Origin: CAZDAM01 sp964503595
GTDB lineage: Bacteria > Muiribacteriota > UBA6191
Reading direction: 5' to 3'
DNA: 28,767 bases
NCBI GenBank assembly: GCA_964503595.1
Contig: CAZDAM010000035.1
Span: 1-28,767, forward strand
In this document: piece by piece, positions 1-6,494 of the stretch
Numbering within the stretch: position 1 is the stretch's first letter
Layout: each line of letters starts with the position of its first letter
The notes under the pieces: generated by a model
Database searches by the model: none
What the model was told of the DNA's origin: nothing
What the model saw: the letters and a program-made list of their open reading frames with translations, nothing else
Program-made: the position numbers and the translations under genes

Positions 1-1
1 C

Positions 2-340
2 GGTATCACCGGTCAGGGAATCGGGAAAACCAGAGTGTACCTCTACGCCAGCAACGGGCAGTTCATGCAGACTTCCGATACCGTAAGCCAGAACCAGACT
101 CAGATCATGGATTTGCCCCGCTATCGGGTGTCTAACCAGCAGAAATTCAGCATTGACCGATGGCTGACAGAGCAGGGCATGAACCGCTACGGCGATCCAC
201 TGGGAACCATGTATGCCGGAGGGAATCCCTTAATGGATATGCAGACGGGGGGAGTGAGTGACGAAAGCACCCGTTATTCTCTGATTATCAAGAAACACCC
301 TCAGCTGGTGTCCCTGTTCAAACTTCAGGCTGCCAACTAG
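2..340 (+). CDS. 3' end of an unknown protein with a YGDPxGTxYxGG motif (5' truncated)
   Basis: The reading frame is open to the left edge, so the gene starts outside the window; the GTG at 35 is internal to the frame and is not needed as a start. The visible 113 residues include a motif, NRYGDPLGTMYAGGNPLMD, followed by a short T-G turn and a basic tail (YSLIIKKHPQL). From memory, similar YGDPxGTxYxGGxPL motifs occur near the C-terminus of uncharacterised proteins in myxobacterial-type and spirochaete genomes, but I cannot name a family. No membrane segment or signal peptide is visible in this part. A strong terminator follows 17 bases after the stop, so this is the last gene of its transcription unit. 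Function unknown. Confidence 0.7.
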   Translation, partial: GITGQGIGKTRVYLYASNGQFMQTSDTVSQNQTQIMDLPRYRVSNQQKFSIDRWLTEQGMNRYGDPLGTMYAGGNPLMDMQTGGVSDESTRYSLIIKKHPQLVSLFKLQAAN

Positions 341-356
341 GAATTTCCTGGAAACG

Positions 357-384
357 GGCTGTATCTTCGGATACGGCCTTTTTT
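357..384 (+). terminator. Rho-independent terminator with TTCG loop
   Basis: A 9-bp stem (GGCTGTATC pairs with GATACGGCC, one G-U pair) closed by a TTCG tetraloop is followed by six T. It ends the unit of the truncated gene before the convergent small gene at 389-568. Confidence 0.93.
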
Positions 385-388
385 AGTT

Positions 389-568
389 TCATGCGTAAAG
401 ATCAATGACAGTACCCAGAGCCTCATTCCTGGCCTGCACAACTTTGGCATTGGCTTTGGCTTCCGTAACGGCTTCCATCTGAAGCCTGGCAGCTTCGAGG
501 GAGTTGCGGTTGGACTGGTAAGCCGACTTCAGAAGTTTGTCGTTATTGAAAAGACCGGAAATACTCAT
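389..568 (-). CDS. Small 59-residue helical protein
   Basis: An intact ATG-to-TGA frame of 59 codons fills the space between the terminator at 357-384 and the HEAT lipoprotein gene. The protein begins MSISGLFNNDKLL, then forms a long amphipathic helix rich in Ala, Glu, Gln and Lys with no Pro or Gly, and ends LGTVIDLYA. It has no signal peptide, membrane segment or cysteine. The start lies 45 bases downstream of the lipoprotein stop on the same strand, so it may be co-transcribed. It also has a -35-like TTGCAT with a poor -10 (CATGCT) 6 bases before the ATG, and no Shine-Dalgarno sequence. The composition resembles small flagellar or motility-associated helical proteins, but I do not recognise a family. 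Coding status rests on the intact frame, the fit to the gap and the sensible amino-acid composition. Confidence 0.6.
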   Translation of the reverse strand: MSISGLFNNDKLLKSAYQSNRNSLEAARLQMEAVTEAKANAKVVQARNEALGTVIDLYA

Positions 569-613
569 GGTTTCAGCATGCCGGAATCAGGATCAGAATG
601 CAATCCCCAAAAA

Positions 614-1786
614 TCAGACTTCGGAAGGAGATGCTTCAAACAGACGCAGGGAAGCCTTCAGCCAGGCATAGACCGCCACGACCTGGACCTCTTCAAAAGG
701 ATTGGCCATCTGCATGCGCAGTTTTTCCAGATCTTCCTGAGTCGCAACCTCACCGAAAAGCTCAATTTCCATCTTCTTTTCAAAGGCGCTGCCACTCAGA
801 CTGCCAACCCTCTTGGAAAGCCACTCACGGACCTGCTCCTCGTTCCCCTGCCGAATCATGGCCCGAAGGAAAACAAAGCGGGATTCCAGATCCAGATTTT
901 CAATGCGGGAAAAGATATCGTCCTTGAGACCGGTTCTTCCCAGATCGTAAAGGATCAGCTGAGCATCAAGCTTCAAAGCCGGATTACCAAGGGCATCCTC
1001 AACGGTGCCCAGATAACTGTCCTTACCGATTTTCACGAGAGCATGAGCCGCCATCAGCTTCATACGAGGATTCGTCGTGGAATTGTGGATACGGACCATT
1101 TCATCAGTACTTGCCGTATCCTTGAGCTCGGAGAGAATGGAAAGCCCCAGGGCCCGAATGGAATTATCCGGATCCTTGAGCATGAAGCGGTAATCCGGCA
1201 TTAAAGCCGGATCGGACATTTCAATCAGAAGCAAAGAAGCCAGAGCCCGCGATTTGAGGGCCGAGTACTTGGCCCTCTCCTGAAGATAGGGCAAAGCCCG
1301 ATCCACATCCCCAAGCCGGGTCATGGCATAGCAGACCGCCAGACGAATCGTGCGGCTGGGGAATTCAAACTGCTGCATGATGAAGGACTTGGCTTCGCGA
1401 TCCTTGAGCTGACCCAGAGCCTTGATACCTTCAAACTTGATGGCTACATCAGTAAACTCGGCGAAATGCCTCAGCCAGCCATAGCCAATCTTTCGGCGAA
1501 CATCAGGACGCTTTTTGCCGGAGAGTTTTTCCAGCCCATCCAGATAACCAAGAGCCTCACGGAATTCAAAACGCATCAGGGAAACCCTGATGGCATCCTG
1601 ATAAAAGCGCTCAGGTAAATCCTGTCGGGCCTTGAGAGATTCCAGAATGCTTCGGGCTTCCTCAAGCTCAAGGCGCAAGAGATGATCCTCAACTCTGGAC
1701 AGTTCGTCCTGATATGGACCCTGGCCACCGAAACATCCTGCAAAAAGAATACAGGAAGCAATTGAAAAAGTCCGAATCCATCTCAT
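614..1786 (-). CDS. HEAT-repeat lipoprotein
   Basis: A 390-residue protein starting MRWIRTFSIASCILFAGC: a short basic start, a hydrophobic stretch and a lipobox (LFAGC), so it is predicted to be lipid-anchored in the envelope. After a short TPR-like helical region (about residues 25-110), paired helices typical of HEAT repeats run to about residue 370, with recurring patterns such as 'R.LGLSILSEL' and 'MKLMAAHALVKIG'. Such solenoids usually act as scaffolds for protein contacts. The frame is open further upstream, but that extension would run into the divergent ATPase gene. A TATAAT box at 1797-1802 ends 10 bases before the ATG at 1786, which excludes upstream starts and suggests a leaderless transcript. 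An in-frame ATG at 1798 overlaps that box. Partner unknown; the divergent MoxR operon shares its control region. Confidence 0.85.
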   Translation of the reverse strand: MRWIRTFSIASCILFAGCFGGQGPYQDELSRVEDHLLRLELEEARSILESLKARQDLPERFYQDAIRVSLMRFEFREALGYLDGLEKLSGKKRPDVRRKIGYGWLRHFAEFTDVAIKFEGIKALGQLKDREAKSFIMQQFEFPSRTIRLAVCYAMTRLGDVDRALPYLQERAKYSALKSRALASLLLIEMSDPALMPDYRFMLKDPDNSIRALGLSILSELKDTASTDEMVRIHNSTTNPRMKLMAAHALVKIGKDSYLGTVEDALGNPALKLDAQLILYDLGRTGLKDDIFSRIENLDLESRFVFLRAMIRQGNEEQVREWLSKRVGSLSGSAFEKKMEIELFGEVATQEDLEKLRMQMANPFEEVQVVAVYAWLKASLRLFEASPSEV

Positions 1787-1796
1787 CTTCAGCCGC

Positions 1797-1802
1797 ATTA
1801 TA
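1797..1802 (-). promoter_or_regulatory. -10 box for the HEAT lipoprotein gene
   Basis: Perfect TATAAT on the minus strand, ending 10 bases before the ATG at 1786. No good -35 is visible 16-18 bases upstream (GGGATC at 17). The expected transcription start lies at about 1788-1790, leaving almost no leader. Confidence 0.55.
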
Positions 1803-1836
1803 CAGGATTCGGCATTCATGATCCCATTTCTTGAGG

Positions 1837-1842
1837 TATAAT
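1837..1842 (+). promoter_or_regulatory. -10 box for the MoxR operon
   Basis: Perfect TATAAT ending 10 bases before the ATG at 1853. The -35 region is weak (TTCATG or ATTCAT at 16-17 bp). There is no Shine-Dalgarno sequence between box and start, so a leaderless mRNA is expected. The spacing is identical to that of the divergent gene's -10 box. Confidence 0.6.
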
Positions 1843-1852
1843 TCCCGACAAT

Positions 1853-2821
1853 ATGATTGATCCGCAGTCCGTTTATCGCAGCATCCGTAAAGAAATCAGT
1901 AAAGTCATCATGGGAAATGATGAATTGGTGGAACTGGTCATCCTGGCATTTTTCGCTGGCGGCCATGTTCTCATTGAAGGAGCTCCCGGCCTTGGCAAGA
2001 CTCTTCTGGTCAAAACCATTTCCCGGATTCTAAGCCTCAAATTCCACAGGATTCAGTTCACTCCTGATCTGATGCCCGCCGATATCATCGGAACTACCGT
2101 GGTTCATCAGACTTCCACTGGAGAAAGGGTTTTTAGGTTCCAGAAAGGACCGATTTTTGCCAATCTGATTCTGGCTGATGAAATCAACCGGGCCACAGCC
2201 AAGACCCAGTCTGCCCTGCTGGAGGCTATGGGAGAAGGTTCGGTTTCCATTGCCGGCAAGTCTCACCAGCTGGATCAGCCCTTCTTTGTCATGGGAACCC
2301 AGAACCCTCTTGAGATGGATGGTACCTACAAACTTCCCGAAGCCCAGCTGGATCGATTCCTGTTCAAAATCGATGTACCCTTCCCCCCTCTGGAAACCCT
2401 CATGCAGATTGTGGCCACCACCACATCCAATACCGAGGCAGAAGTCCATCCCGTCGTGGATTCCCAGACCGCCATGGAAATCCGCAGGAATCTGCGGGAA
2501 GTCCCAATCGCTTCTCATCTGGTCGAGCTGGCCTGCCGCCTGATCATTGCTACTCAGCCCGGTGAAGCTGAGGCAGCGCCCGCAGCCCGGCGCTTTGTTG
2601 CCTGGGGAGTCGGTCCCCGTGGACTTCAGTCACTGGTCCTAGCGGCCAAGGCTCATGCCTGGTTTCATGGACGAGCCCATGTCTCCGAGGAAGATCTGCT
2701 CAAAATGATCCAGCCCACCTTCCGTCACCGCATTCTCCTGAACTTTGAAGGAGAAGCCGAAGGGCTCAGCCCGGATGAGGTTCTGATGAGGATTCTGGAT
2801 CACGTACGCAAAAAAGGATGA
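1853..2821 (+). CDS. MoxR-family AAA ATPase
   Basis: A 322-residue MoxR ATPase, a chaperone-like AAA protein usually thought to remodel or activate partner proteins. Visible motifs are Walker A GAPGLGKT (residues 43-50), Walker B LILADE (105-110) followed by INRA, sensor 1 TQNP (149-152) and the MoxR signature LPEAQLDRF (161-169). The length is normal for the family and there is no signal peptide, so it is cytoplasmic. MoxR genes usually precede DUF58 and von Willebrand-domain genes; here the next genes are an unknown protein one base downstream and an exported DUF2252 protein, an atypical partnership. The start is the first ATG, 10 bases after a TATAAT box, with no ribosome-binding site. Family assignment is firm; the specific partner is unknown. 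Confidence 0.95.
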   Translation: MIDPQSVYRSIRKEISKVIMGNDELVELVILAFFAGGHVLIEGAPGLGKTLLVKTISRILSLKFHRIQFTPDLMPADIIGTTVVHQTSTGERVFRFQKGPIFANLILADEINRATAKTQSALLEAMGEGSVSIAGKSHQLDQPFFVMGTQNPLEMDGTYKLPEAQLDRFLFKIDVPFPPLETLMQIVATTTSNTEAEVHPVVDSQTAMEIRRNLREVPIASHLVELACRLIIATQPGEAEAAPAARRFVAWGVGPRGLQSLVLAAKAHAWFHGRAHVSEEDLLKMIQPTFRHRILLNFEGEAEGLSPDEVLMRILDHVRKKG

Positions 2822-2822
2822 G

Positions 2823-3284
2823 ATGAAATTTCAAACCCCAACCGAATGTCTAGCTGCTATTCGGGATCGTCAGATTAAAAATATGCCCATTCCACCGGAG
2901 TCCGGCACCTACCTAACCGATCTGGGTCTGTTTCTGGTCTATTTCCAAAGTGTGAAACCCAATCAGGAAGTCATCCTCATGGATTGTGAATTTCTGGGGC
3001 TTTTACCCAGGGAAGATGCCCTTCTTCTTGTCGCCAAGGCTCGCTTTGAACTCGACGAAATCCCCGAGCCGATTGTCACCAAAGGCTGCTTTTTTACGGA
3101 GCTTGAAGGTGATGCCCTCTATGATTCCATTCCTGCTAAAGGCGAGCCTTTGAACATCAGAACCAGCATTCCGGAACATTTTTTTCGGGAAAATGCCAAA
3201 GATGACTTCTCAGTTCGGCTTTTACGGGGAAAATATAAGGAAGAATTTTTACCCCTGGTGGCCCATGAACTGGAAATCCTATGA
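2823..3284 (+). CDS. Unknown cytoplasmic protein in the MoxR operon
   Basis: A 153-residue protein starting one base after the MoxR stop (TGAGATG) and overlapping the next gene by ATGA, so translational coupling is likely. It has no signal peptide or membrane segment. The N-terminal half contains a hydrophobic stretch (LTDLGLFLVYF, about residues 31-41) and a segment with MDCEFLGLLPRED and LLLVAKARF; the C-terminal half is mixed beta and charged, ending in PLVAHELEIL. Two cysteines (about 54 and 88) are present without a CxxC pattern. I do not recognise a domain. Being locked between a MoxR ATPase and a DUF2252 protein suggests it is the client or adaptor of the ATPase, which is inference only. 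Confidence 0.82.
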   Translation: MKFQTPTECLAAIRDRQIKNMPIPPESGTYLTDLGLFLVYFQSVKPNQEVILMDCEFLGLLPREDALLLVAKARFELDEIPEPIVTKGCFFTELEGDALYDSIPAKGEPLNIRTSIPEHFFRENAKDDFSVRLLRGKYKEEFLPLVAHELEIL

Positions 3285-4543
3285 AAAGACTGACCTTCTC
3301 TTTTGCTCTTTCCCTGAGTGTTCTGGGAGCCAACACTCAGACCTTTCAGACCGATTTGCTGGGAACTGAAAGCTGGCAGACTCCGGCGGGAATGGCGGAA
3401 AAATTCCAGGCGCTGGGAAAATCGGCTTTTACCCTGTTGCGGGGAACCCCAAGAGTCTTCTTTCGGCAGGCCTTGCAAGGAGAGTTCTCAAGTCCCGTGA
3501 TGGCAGCTCTGGGCAATCACCCAACCCTGATTGTGGGCGATTTTCACATTCAGAACACCGGAATCCGGGTCCCTGATGAAATCGTGTTTGCCCTCAACGA
3601 TTTCGACGAAGCCGCACTGGGAAATCCGGGTTACGATCTCCTGCGCTACCTCATGAGCATCCGACTGTTCTGTGAGGAAGAAGAAGCTTCCCGGGATCTC
3701 AATGCCATGGAAGCTATGCAGGACTTTCTGAAAGCCTATCAGGAAGAACTGGAAAAAATCAGTCAGTCTGCCTCCCGTTCGCGTGAAATGCTGACGGCCC
3801 AAAAAGCCCGACGAGAGGTTGAAAAACTGATTAAAAAGGCCGGGAAGAAGTCAATCGGGGATCAGCTGGCCAAATACACCGATGGCCACGGTCAGCTGCT
3901 TAGAAGTGAAAAAATCAGGGACGTCCCCCAGGAAACTGCCCGGATTTTCACCCAGGCTCTGGAAGCCCATTTTTCAGATCCACGCCTCAAGGTGCTTGAT
4001 ATCGGGGAACGCCTGGGAGCAGGACTGGGTTCCCGCGGGCGGCTTCGTTACTATTTCCTGACCGAGGGAGACAGCACTGGATCTGGAGACGAATGGATCA
4101 TTGAGCTGAAAGAACAGGCCTACCCCGCTATGGCTCTGGAACTGGATCCTGAATCCATTGTCACCGAGTTAAGCGCCGCAGAAAATGCCGCTTATGCTGC
4201 TCTTTCCATGCATGACGCCGAGGAATTCCCCCTGAGTGCCATCCATGTACAGGGAAAGGACTGGCTGGTGCGACGCCGGATTCCCCAGAAAGACGGGTTT
4301 GAAGCCAAGGATCTGAAAAAACAGAAAGATCTGGCCCAGATCGTTGAGGACTCTGCTCTGGTTCTGGCCAGAGCCCACGCTGCCAGCCGGGAAAACCCCG
4401 CCAGCTGGGCTTCTTCCGTAGAGGGGCTTCTGAATCAGGAGTCCCGTGCCTCACTGGCTGAACTCGCTCATAAAAAAGCAGAGCAGATGATTGAAAATCA
4501 CACTGCTCTGCAAAACTGGCTTTCAAATTCCGGGTCCCGGTAA
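3281..4543 (+). CDS. DUF2252 protein with an apparent signal peptide
   Basis: A 420-residue DUF2252 protein. The family has a kinase-like (aminoglycoside-phosphotransferase-type) layout: GDFHIQN at residues 86-92 resembles the catalytic HxDxxxxN-type loop, NDFDE at 106-110 the metal-binding loop, followed by GNPGYDLLRYL. Further family blocks are RLGAGLGSRGR (about 243-253) and the region around WLVRRRIP (about 328). The first 17 or so residues (MKRLTFSFALSLSVLGA) look like a Sec signal peptide, which is odd for a putative ATP-using enzyme. The gene overlaps its upstream neighbour by four bases and ends the operon; a terminator lies at 4599-4629. The biochemical activity of the family is not established to my knowledge. 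Family call is strong, export moderately supported. Confidence 0.88.
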   Translation: MKRLTFSFALSLSVLGANTQTFQTDLLGTESWQTPAGMAEKFQALGKSAFTLLRGTPRVFFRQALQGEFSSPVMAALGNHPTLIVGDFHIQNTGIRVPDEIVFALNDFDEAALGNPGYDLLRYLMSIRLFCEEEEASRDLNAMEAMQDFLKAYQEELEKISQSASRSREMLTAQKARREVEKLIKKAGKKSIGDQLAKYTDGHGQLLRSEKIRDVPQETARIFTQALEAHFSDPRLKVLDIGERLGAGLGSRGRLRYYFLTEGDSTGSGDEWIIELKEQAYPAMALELDPESIVTELSAAENAAYAALSMHDAEEFPLSAIHVQGKDWLVRRRIPQKDGFEAKDLKKQKDLAQIVEDSALVLARAHAASRENPASWASSVEGLLNQESRASLAELAHKKAEQMIENHTALQNWLSNSGSR

Positions 4544-4560
4544 CCGTTTTACGGCCATCG

Positions 4561-4589
4561 AATTCCCCGCCTGCCGTGGAATTTTATTT
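4561..4589 (+). terminator. Weak hairpin after the DUF2252 gene
   Basis: AATTCC pairs with GGAATT around a CG/CG inner pair (one C-T mismatch, 5-base loop), followed by TTATTT. The stem is AT-rich, so it is probably secondary to the stronger terminator at 4599-4629. Confidence 0.4.
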
Positions 4590-5276
4590 GCCCTTCTTAG
4601 GCTCCGATTTCTCTTTCGGGGCCTTTTTTGTTCCTCCCATTTCAGCTCTGGGAGGCCTGGCAGCATACAGCTGAGTCTCAGATGCTGCCGGACGATAGGA
4701 CAGAAGCATGGCTTCAAATTCGTAGTTCCTGGGACGGGAGTCCATCTTTACAACAACCCGAAACGAGCGGCTTCCGACCCGGAAGAAATCTTCATATTCA
4801 TAAAGACCGTCCTGTACAGAGTCATCAATAGTGAAGATGACTCTTCCATTCAGAAGAGCTCTCACGCTATGGACATACTGACGTCGCTTGAAAATACCAA
4901 GAGTACGGTTCCGGGTTTCCCAGTAACCTGCCCACTCCAGGCGGAAGATATGGGAGTTTCCAAAATCATCTTCCACGCGAGCGGTATGGGCATAAATCTG
5001 GTGCCCCTGAGGAAAACAGTCTTGAAGGTGAAACAGAACACCCAGATCCTGGGGAGAGCGGGCCATCGACCAGGTATTCCCTGCATCAAAGCGGCGAGGC
5101 AGAATCCGGCTGGCAAGATAGGTTGCCGAGGGCCATTTCTCGACTCCCCACCATTCTGAATCCGAATACACAACATGACCTTCCGTACTCATGGTGGAAT
5201 GATCGCAGTCATATCCTTTCTGGCAGGAGGCCATGGCAGCGCCTGCCATGAACAGGGACAGCAGGATCTTCTTCAT
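4584..5276 (-). CDS. Putative lipoprotein with lysine-rich C-terminal tail
   Basis: A 230-residue exported protein beginning MKKILLSLFMAGAAMASC. The signal sequence ends in a plausible lipobox (MASC), so it is probably lipid-anchored. The mature part has a beta-rich look with many aromatics (SEWWGVEKWP, RLEWAGYWETRN, LYEYEDFFRVG), followed by a Pro/Ala linker and a strongly basic tail (KKAPKEKSEPKKGK). Two tandem ATGs exist at 5279 and 5276; the AGGGGG Shine-Dalgarno sequence at 5282-5287 is better spaced for 5276. It lies just downstream of the cysteine-rich gene (stop at 5289), so the two form an operon. The lysine tail codons coincide with the terminator hairpin of the opposing operon. No family recognised. 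Confidence 0.78.
   Translation of the reverse strand: MKKILLSLFMAGAAMASCQKGYDCDHSTMSTEGHVVYSDSEWWGVEKWPSATYLASRILPRRFDAGNTWSMARSPQDLGVLFHLQDCFPQGHQIYAHTARVEDDFGNSHIFRLEWAGYWETRNRTLGIFKRRQYVHSVRALLNGRVIFTIDDSVQDGLYEYEDFFRVGSRSFRVVVKMDSRPRNYEFEAMLLSYRPAASETQLYAARPPRAEMGGTKKAPKEKSEPKKGK
4599..4629 (+). terminator. Terminator of the MoxR/DUF2252 operon
   Basis: AGGCTCCGA pairs with TCGGGGCCT (one G-U pair) across an 8-base loop, followed by a run of T (4624-4629). It lies inside the last codons of the convergent lipoprotein gene, so the sequence serves as terminator on one strand and lysine-rich tail on the other. Confidence 0.8.
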
Positions 5277-5288
5277 CATTTCCCCCTC

Positions 5289-5921
5289 TTAGTGGTAGTA
5301 GTAGGTCTGCTGAGCACGATAGTGGCGACCAGGTGTGTAGACAGTCGGCTTGCCATGCTTAACATTGATGTAAAACGGAGTCTTGGTGTAATGAGGGTCC
5401 TGCTGGCGCCATTGCCAGTGAAAGTTCCCATAGGTTCCGCGCGCGGCATATTCCGGCTCATCACAGACTTTGACAGTTCCGTTGACGACATAGCGGGGAG
5501 CTCCACCGTTGACTTCCTTGACCACGTTGTTGACCACACGGCAGTTGGATTTGCATCCGCAGCGCTCCACTTTTTTGCTACAGCTGTTACAGCTTGTGGA
5601 GACGTGGCGAACCACCCTTTTCTGGCAGGAATTGCAGGAACCGCAGGATTTGTAGCGATCATGACACTGATCGGTATAGACCACCTTGCGGGTGAGAACG
5701 GGGCGAACCGAAATCCTGCTCTGCCCACAGTTACTGTGGCAGGTTTTGCGACAGGGCTGGCAACGGGGTTTTGGTTTGGGCGCATAATCATAAGAATGCG
5801 GCGCCGAGCTTGAAGTGAGTACCGGGTTGTAATAGACATGCTGGCGGGAAGAGTCTTCCCAGGCCTGAACCGGTGAGAGTGCGACCAGTACGAGTCCGAG
5901 TAGTGCTGCAAATGACTTCAT
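5289..5921 (-). CDS. Cysteine-rich exported protein
   Basis: A 210-residue protein with a clear Sec signal (MKSFAALLGLVLVALSPVQA) and 14 cysteines in the mature part, clustered between about residues 55 and 160. Pairs include CQPC, CGSC, CNSC and CGC, with a further C-x3-C spacing. The spacing is reminiscent of metal-binding or multi-disulfide modules, but I recognise no family. The flanks are rich in Tyr, His and Arg, and the C-terminus ends in aromatic and His residues (QTYYYH). The start at 5921 is chosen because AAAGGA lies 7 bases upstream and the signal peptide begins there; upstream in-frame ATGs at 5939 and 5960 would add 6 to 13 residues. It leads the operon with the lipoprotein at 4584-5276. 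A weak promoter (TTGTCC, 17 bp, TATGGA) can be drawn upstream. Confidence 0.8.
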   Translation of the reverse strand: MKSFAALLGLVLVALSPVQAWEDSSRQHVYYNPVLTSSSAPHSYDYAPKPKPRCQPCRKTCHSNCGQSRISVRPVLTRKVVYTDQCHDRYKSCGSCNSCQKRVVRHVSTSCNSCSKKVERCGCKSNCRVVNNVVKEVNGGAPRYVVNGTVKVCDEPEYAARGTYGNFHWQWRQQDPHYTKTPFYINVKHGKPTVYTPGRHYRAQQTYYYH

Positions 5922-6067
5922 CGTCAATCCTTTCTTCATACGGTGATGGAACGTATCCATATGTCAGCGTACAAGAAAGGACAAAGGCAGAACACCACCC
6001 ATTTTTACTCTGATGGCAAGTTTGGGCCTCACATGCCTGAATCTGTATTCTCAGGTCAAACTTCGTC

Positions 6068-6394
6068 TCAGATCGCCTCCTCCTTGAACTTCTCAATCCG
6101 GATTCGTCCGTCTTTGACCCTCAGAAGCATCTTCTCCAGAAGGGAATTGACCCTTGAAACCTCGGGAGGGAGTTTCTCAATTCCCAGATCACCCATCTGT
6201 TCCTGAATGTCCGAAAGCTTCTGAATCCATTCCTGCTTGATTTTCACAACCTTGCGGCGGTGTTCATCAAACTGCTCGAAATCCACTTCCTCAACCGGCT
6301 GCCCGGAGAAACCAGTCCTGAATTCCTTCTTGAGCTGATTCATTTTTTCCACCATGCGATTCATGTCATCACACCAGATCCGGGCTTCGTGCAT
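6068..6394 (-). CDS. Small helical (coiled-coil) cytoplasmic protein
   Basis: A 108-residue, highly charged, almost wholly helical protein without signal peptide or membrane segment. Heptad-like stretches occur at about 10-25 (MNRMVEKMNQLKKEF), 45-75 (RRKVVKIKQEWIQKLSDIQEQM) and 80-105. One cysteine (residue 8). The start is well supported: GGAGG stands 4 bases before the ATG, after TTTT. It follows the terminator of the protease gene, so it should have its own promoter, which I cannot identify with confidence; it could rely on read-through. The overall look is that of small secretion- or flagellum-type chaperones (FlgN/FliT-like), but no diagnostic motif is present, so the function is left open. 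Confidence 0.72.
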   Translation of the reverse strand: MHEARIWCDDMNRMVEKMNQLKKEFRTGFSGQPVEEVDFEQFDEHRRKVVKIKQEWIQKLSDIQEQMGDLGIEKLPPEVSRVNSLLEKMLLRVKDGRIRIEKFKEEAI

Positions 6395-6424
6395 AAAACC
6401 TCCGATGATTTCTTCGGCAATGCT

Positions 6425-6458
6425 AAAAGCCCCCGTACACTCTCATGTACGAGGGCTT
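6425..6458 (-). terminator. Terminator of the M4 protease gene
   Basis: On the minus strand AAGCCCTCGTACA pairs with TGTACGGGGGCTT (13 bp, one G-U pair) around a 6-base loop, followed by a short T run. It lies between the protease stop and the small helical gene. Confidence 0.82.
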
Positions 6459-6494
6459 CACTGGCCTCACCCGAAGGTGAACAAATCTCAAGGA

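Noticed and set aside
1787..1966. N-terminal extension of the HEAT lipoprotein.
   Set aside because: It runs into the divergent MoxR gene and upstream of the -10 box; the lipoprotein signal starts at 1786.
4491..5159. Plus-strand 222-codon frame opposite the lysine-tailed lipoprotein.
   Set aside because: It crosses a strong plus-strand terminator and lacks export or family features; the minus frame has a lipoprotein signal and a ribosome site.
5175..5911. Two other frames (plus 5175-5813, minus 5276-5911) over the cysteine-rich gene.
   Set aside because: Only the 5289-5921 frame has a signal peptide, an AAAGGA ribosome site and ordered cysteine pairs.
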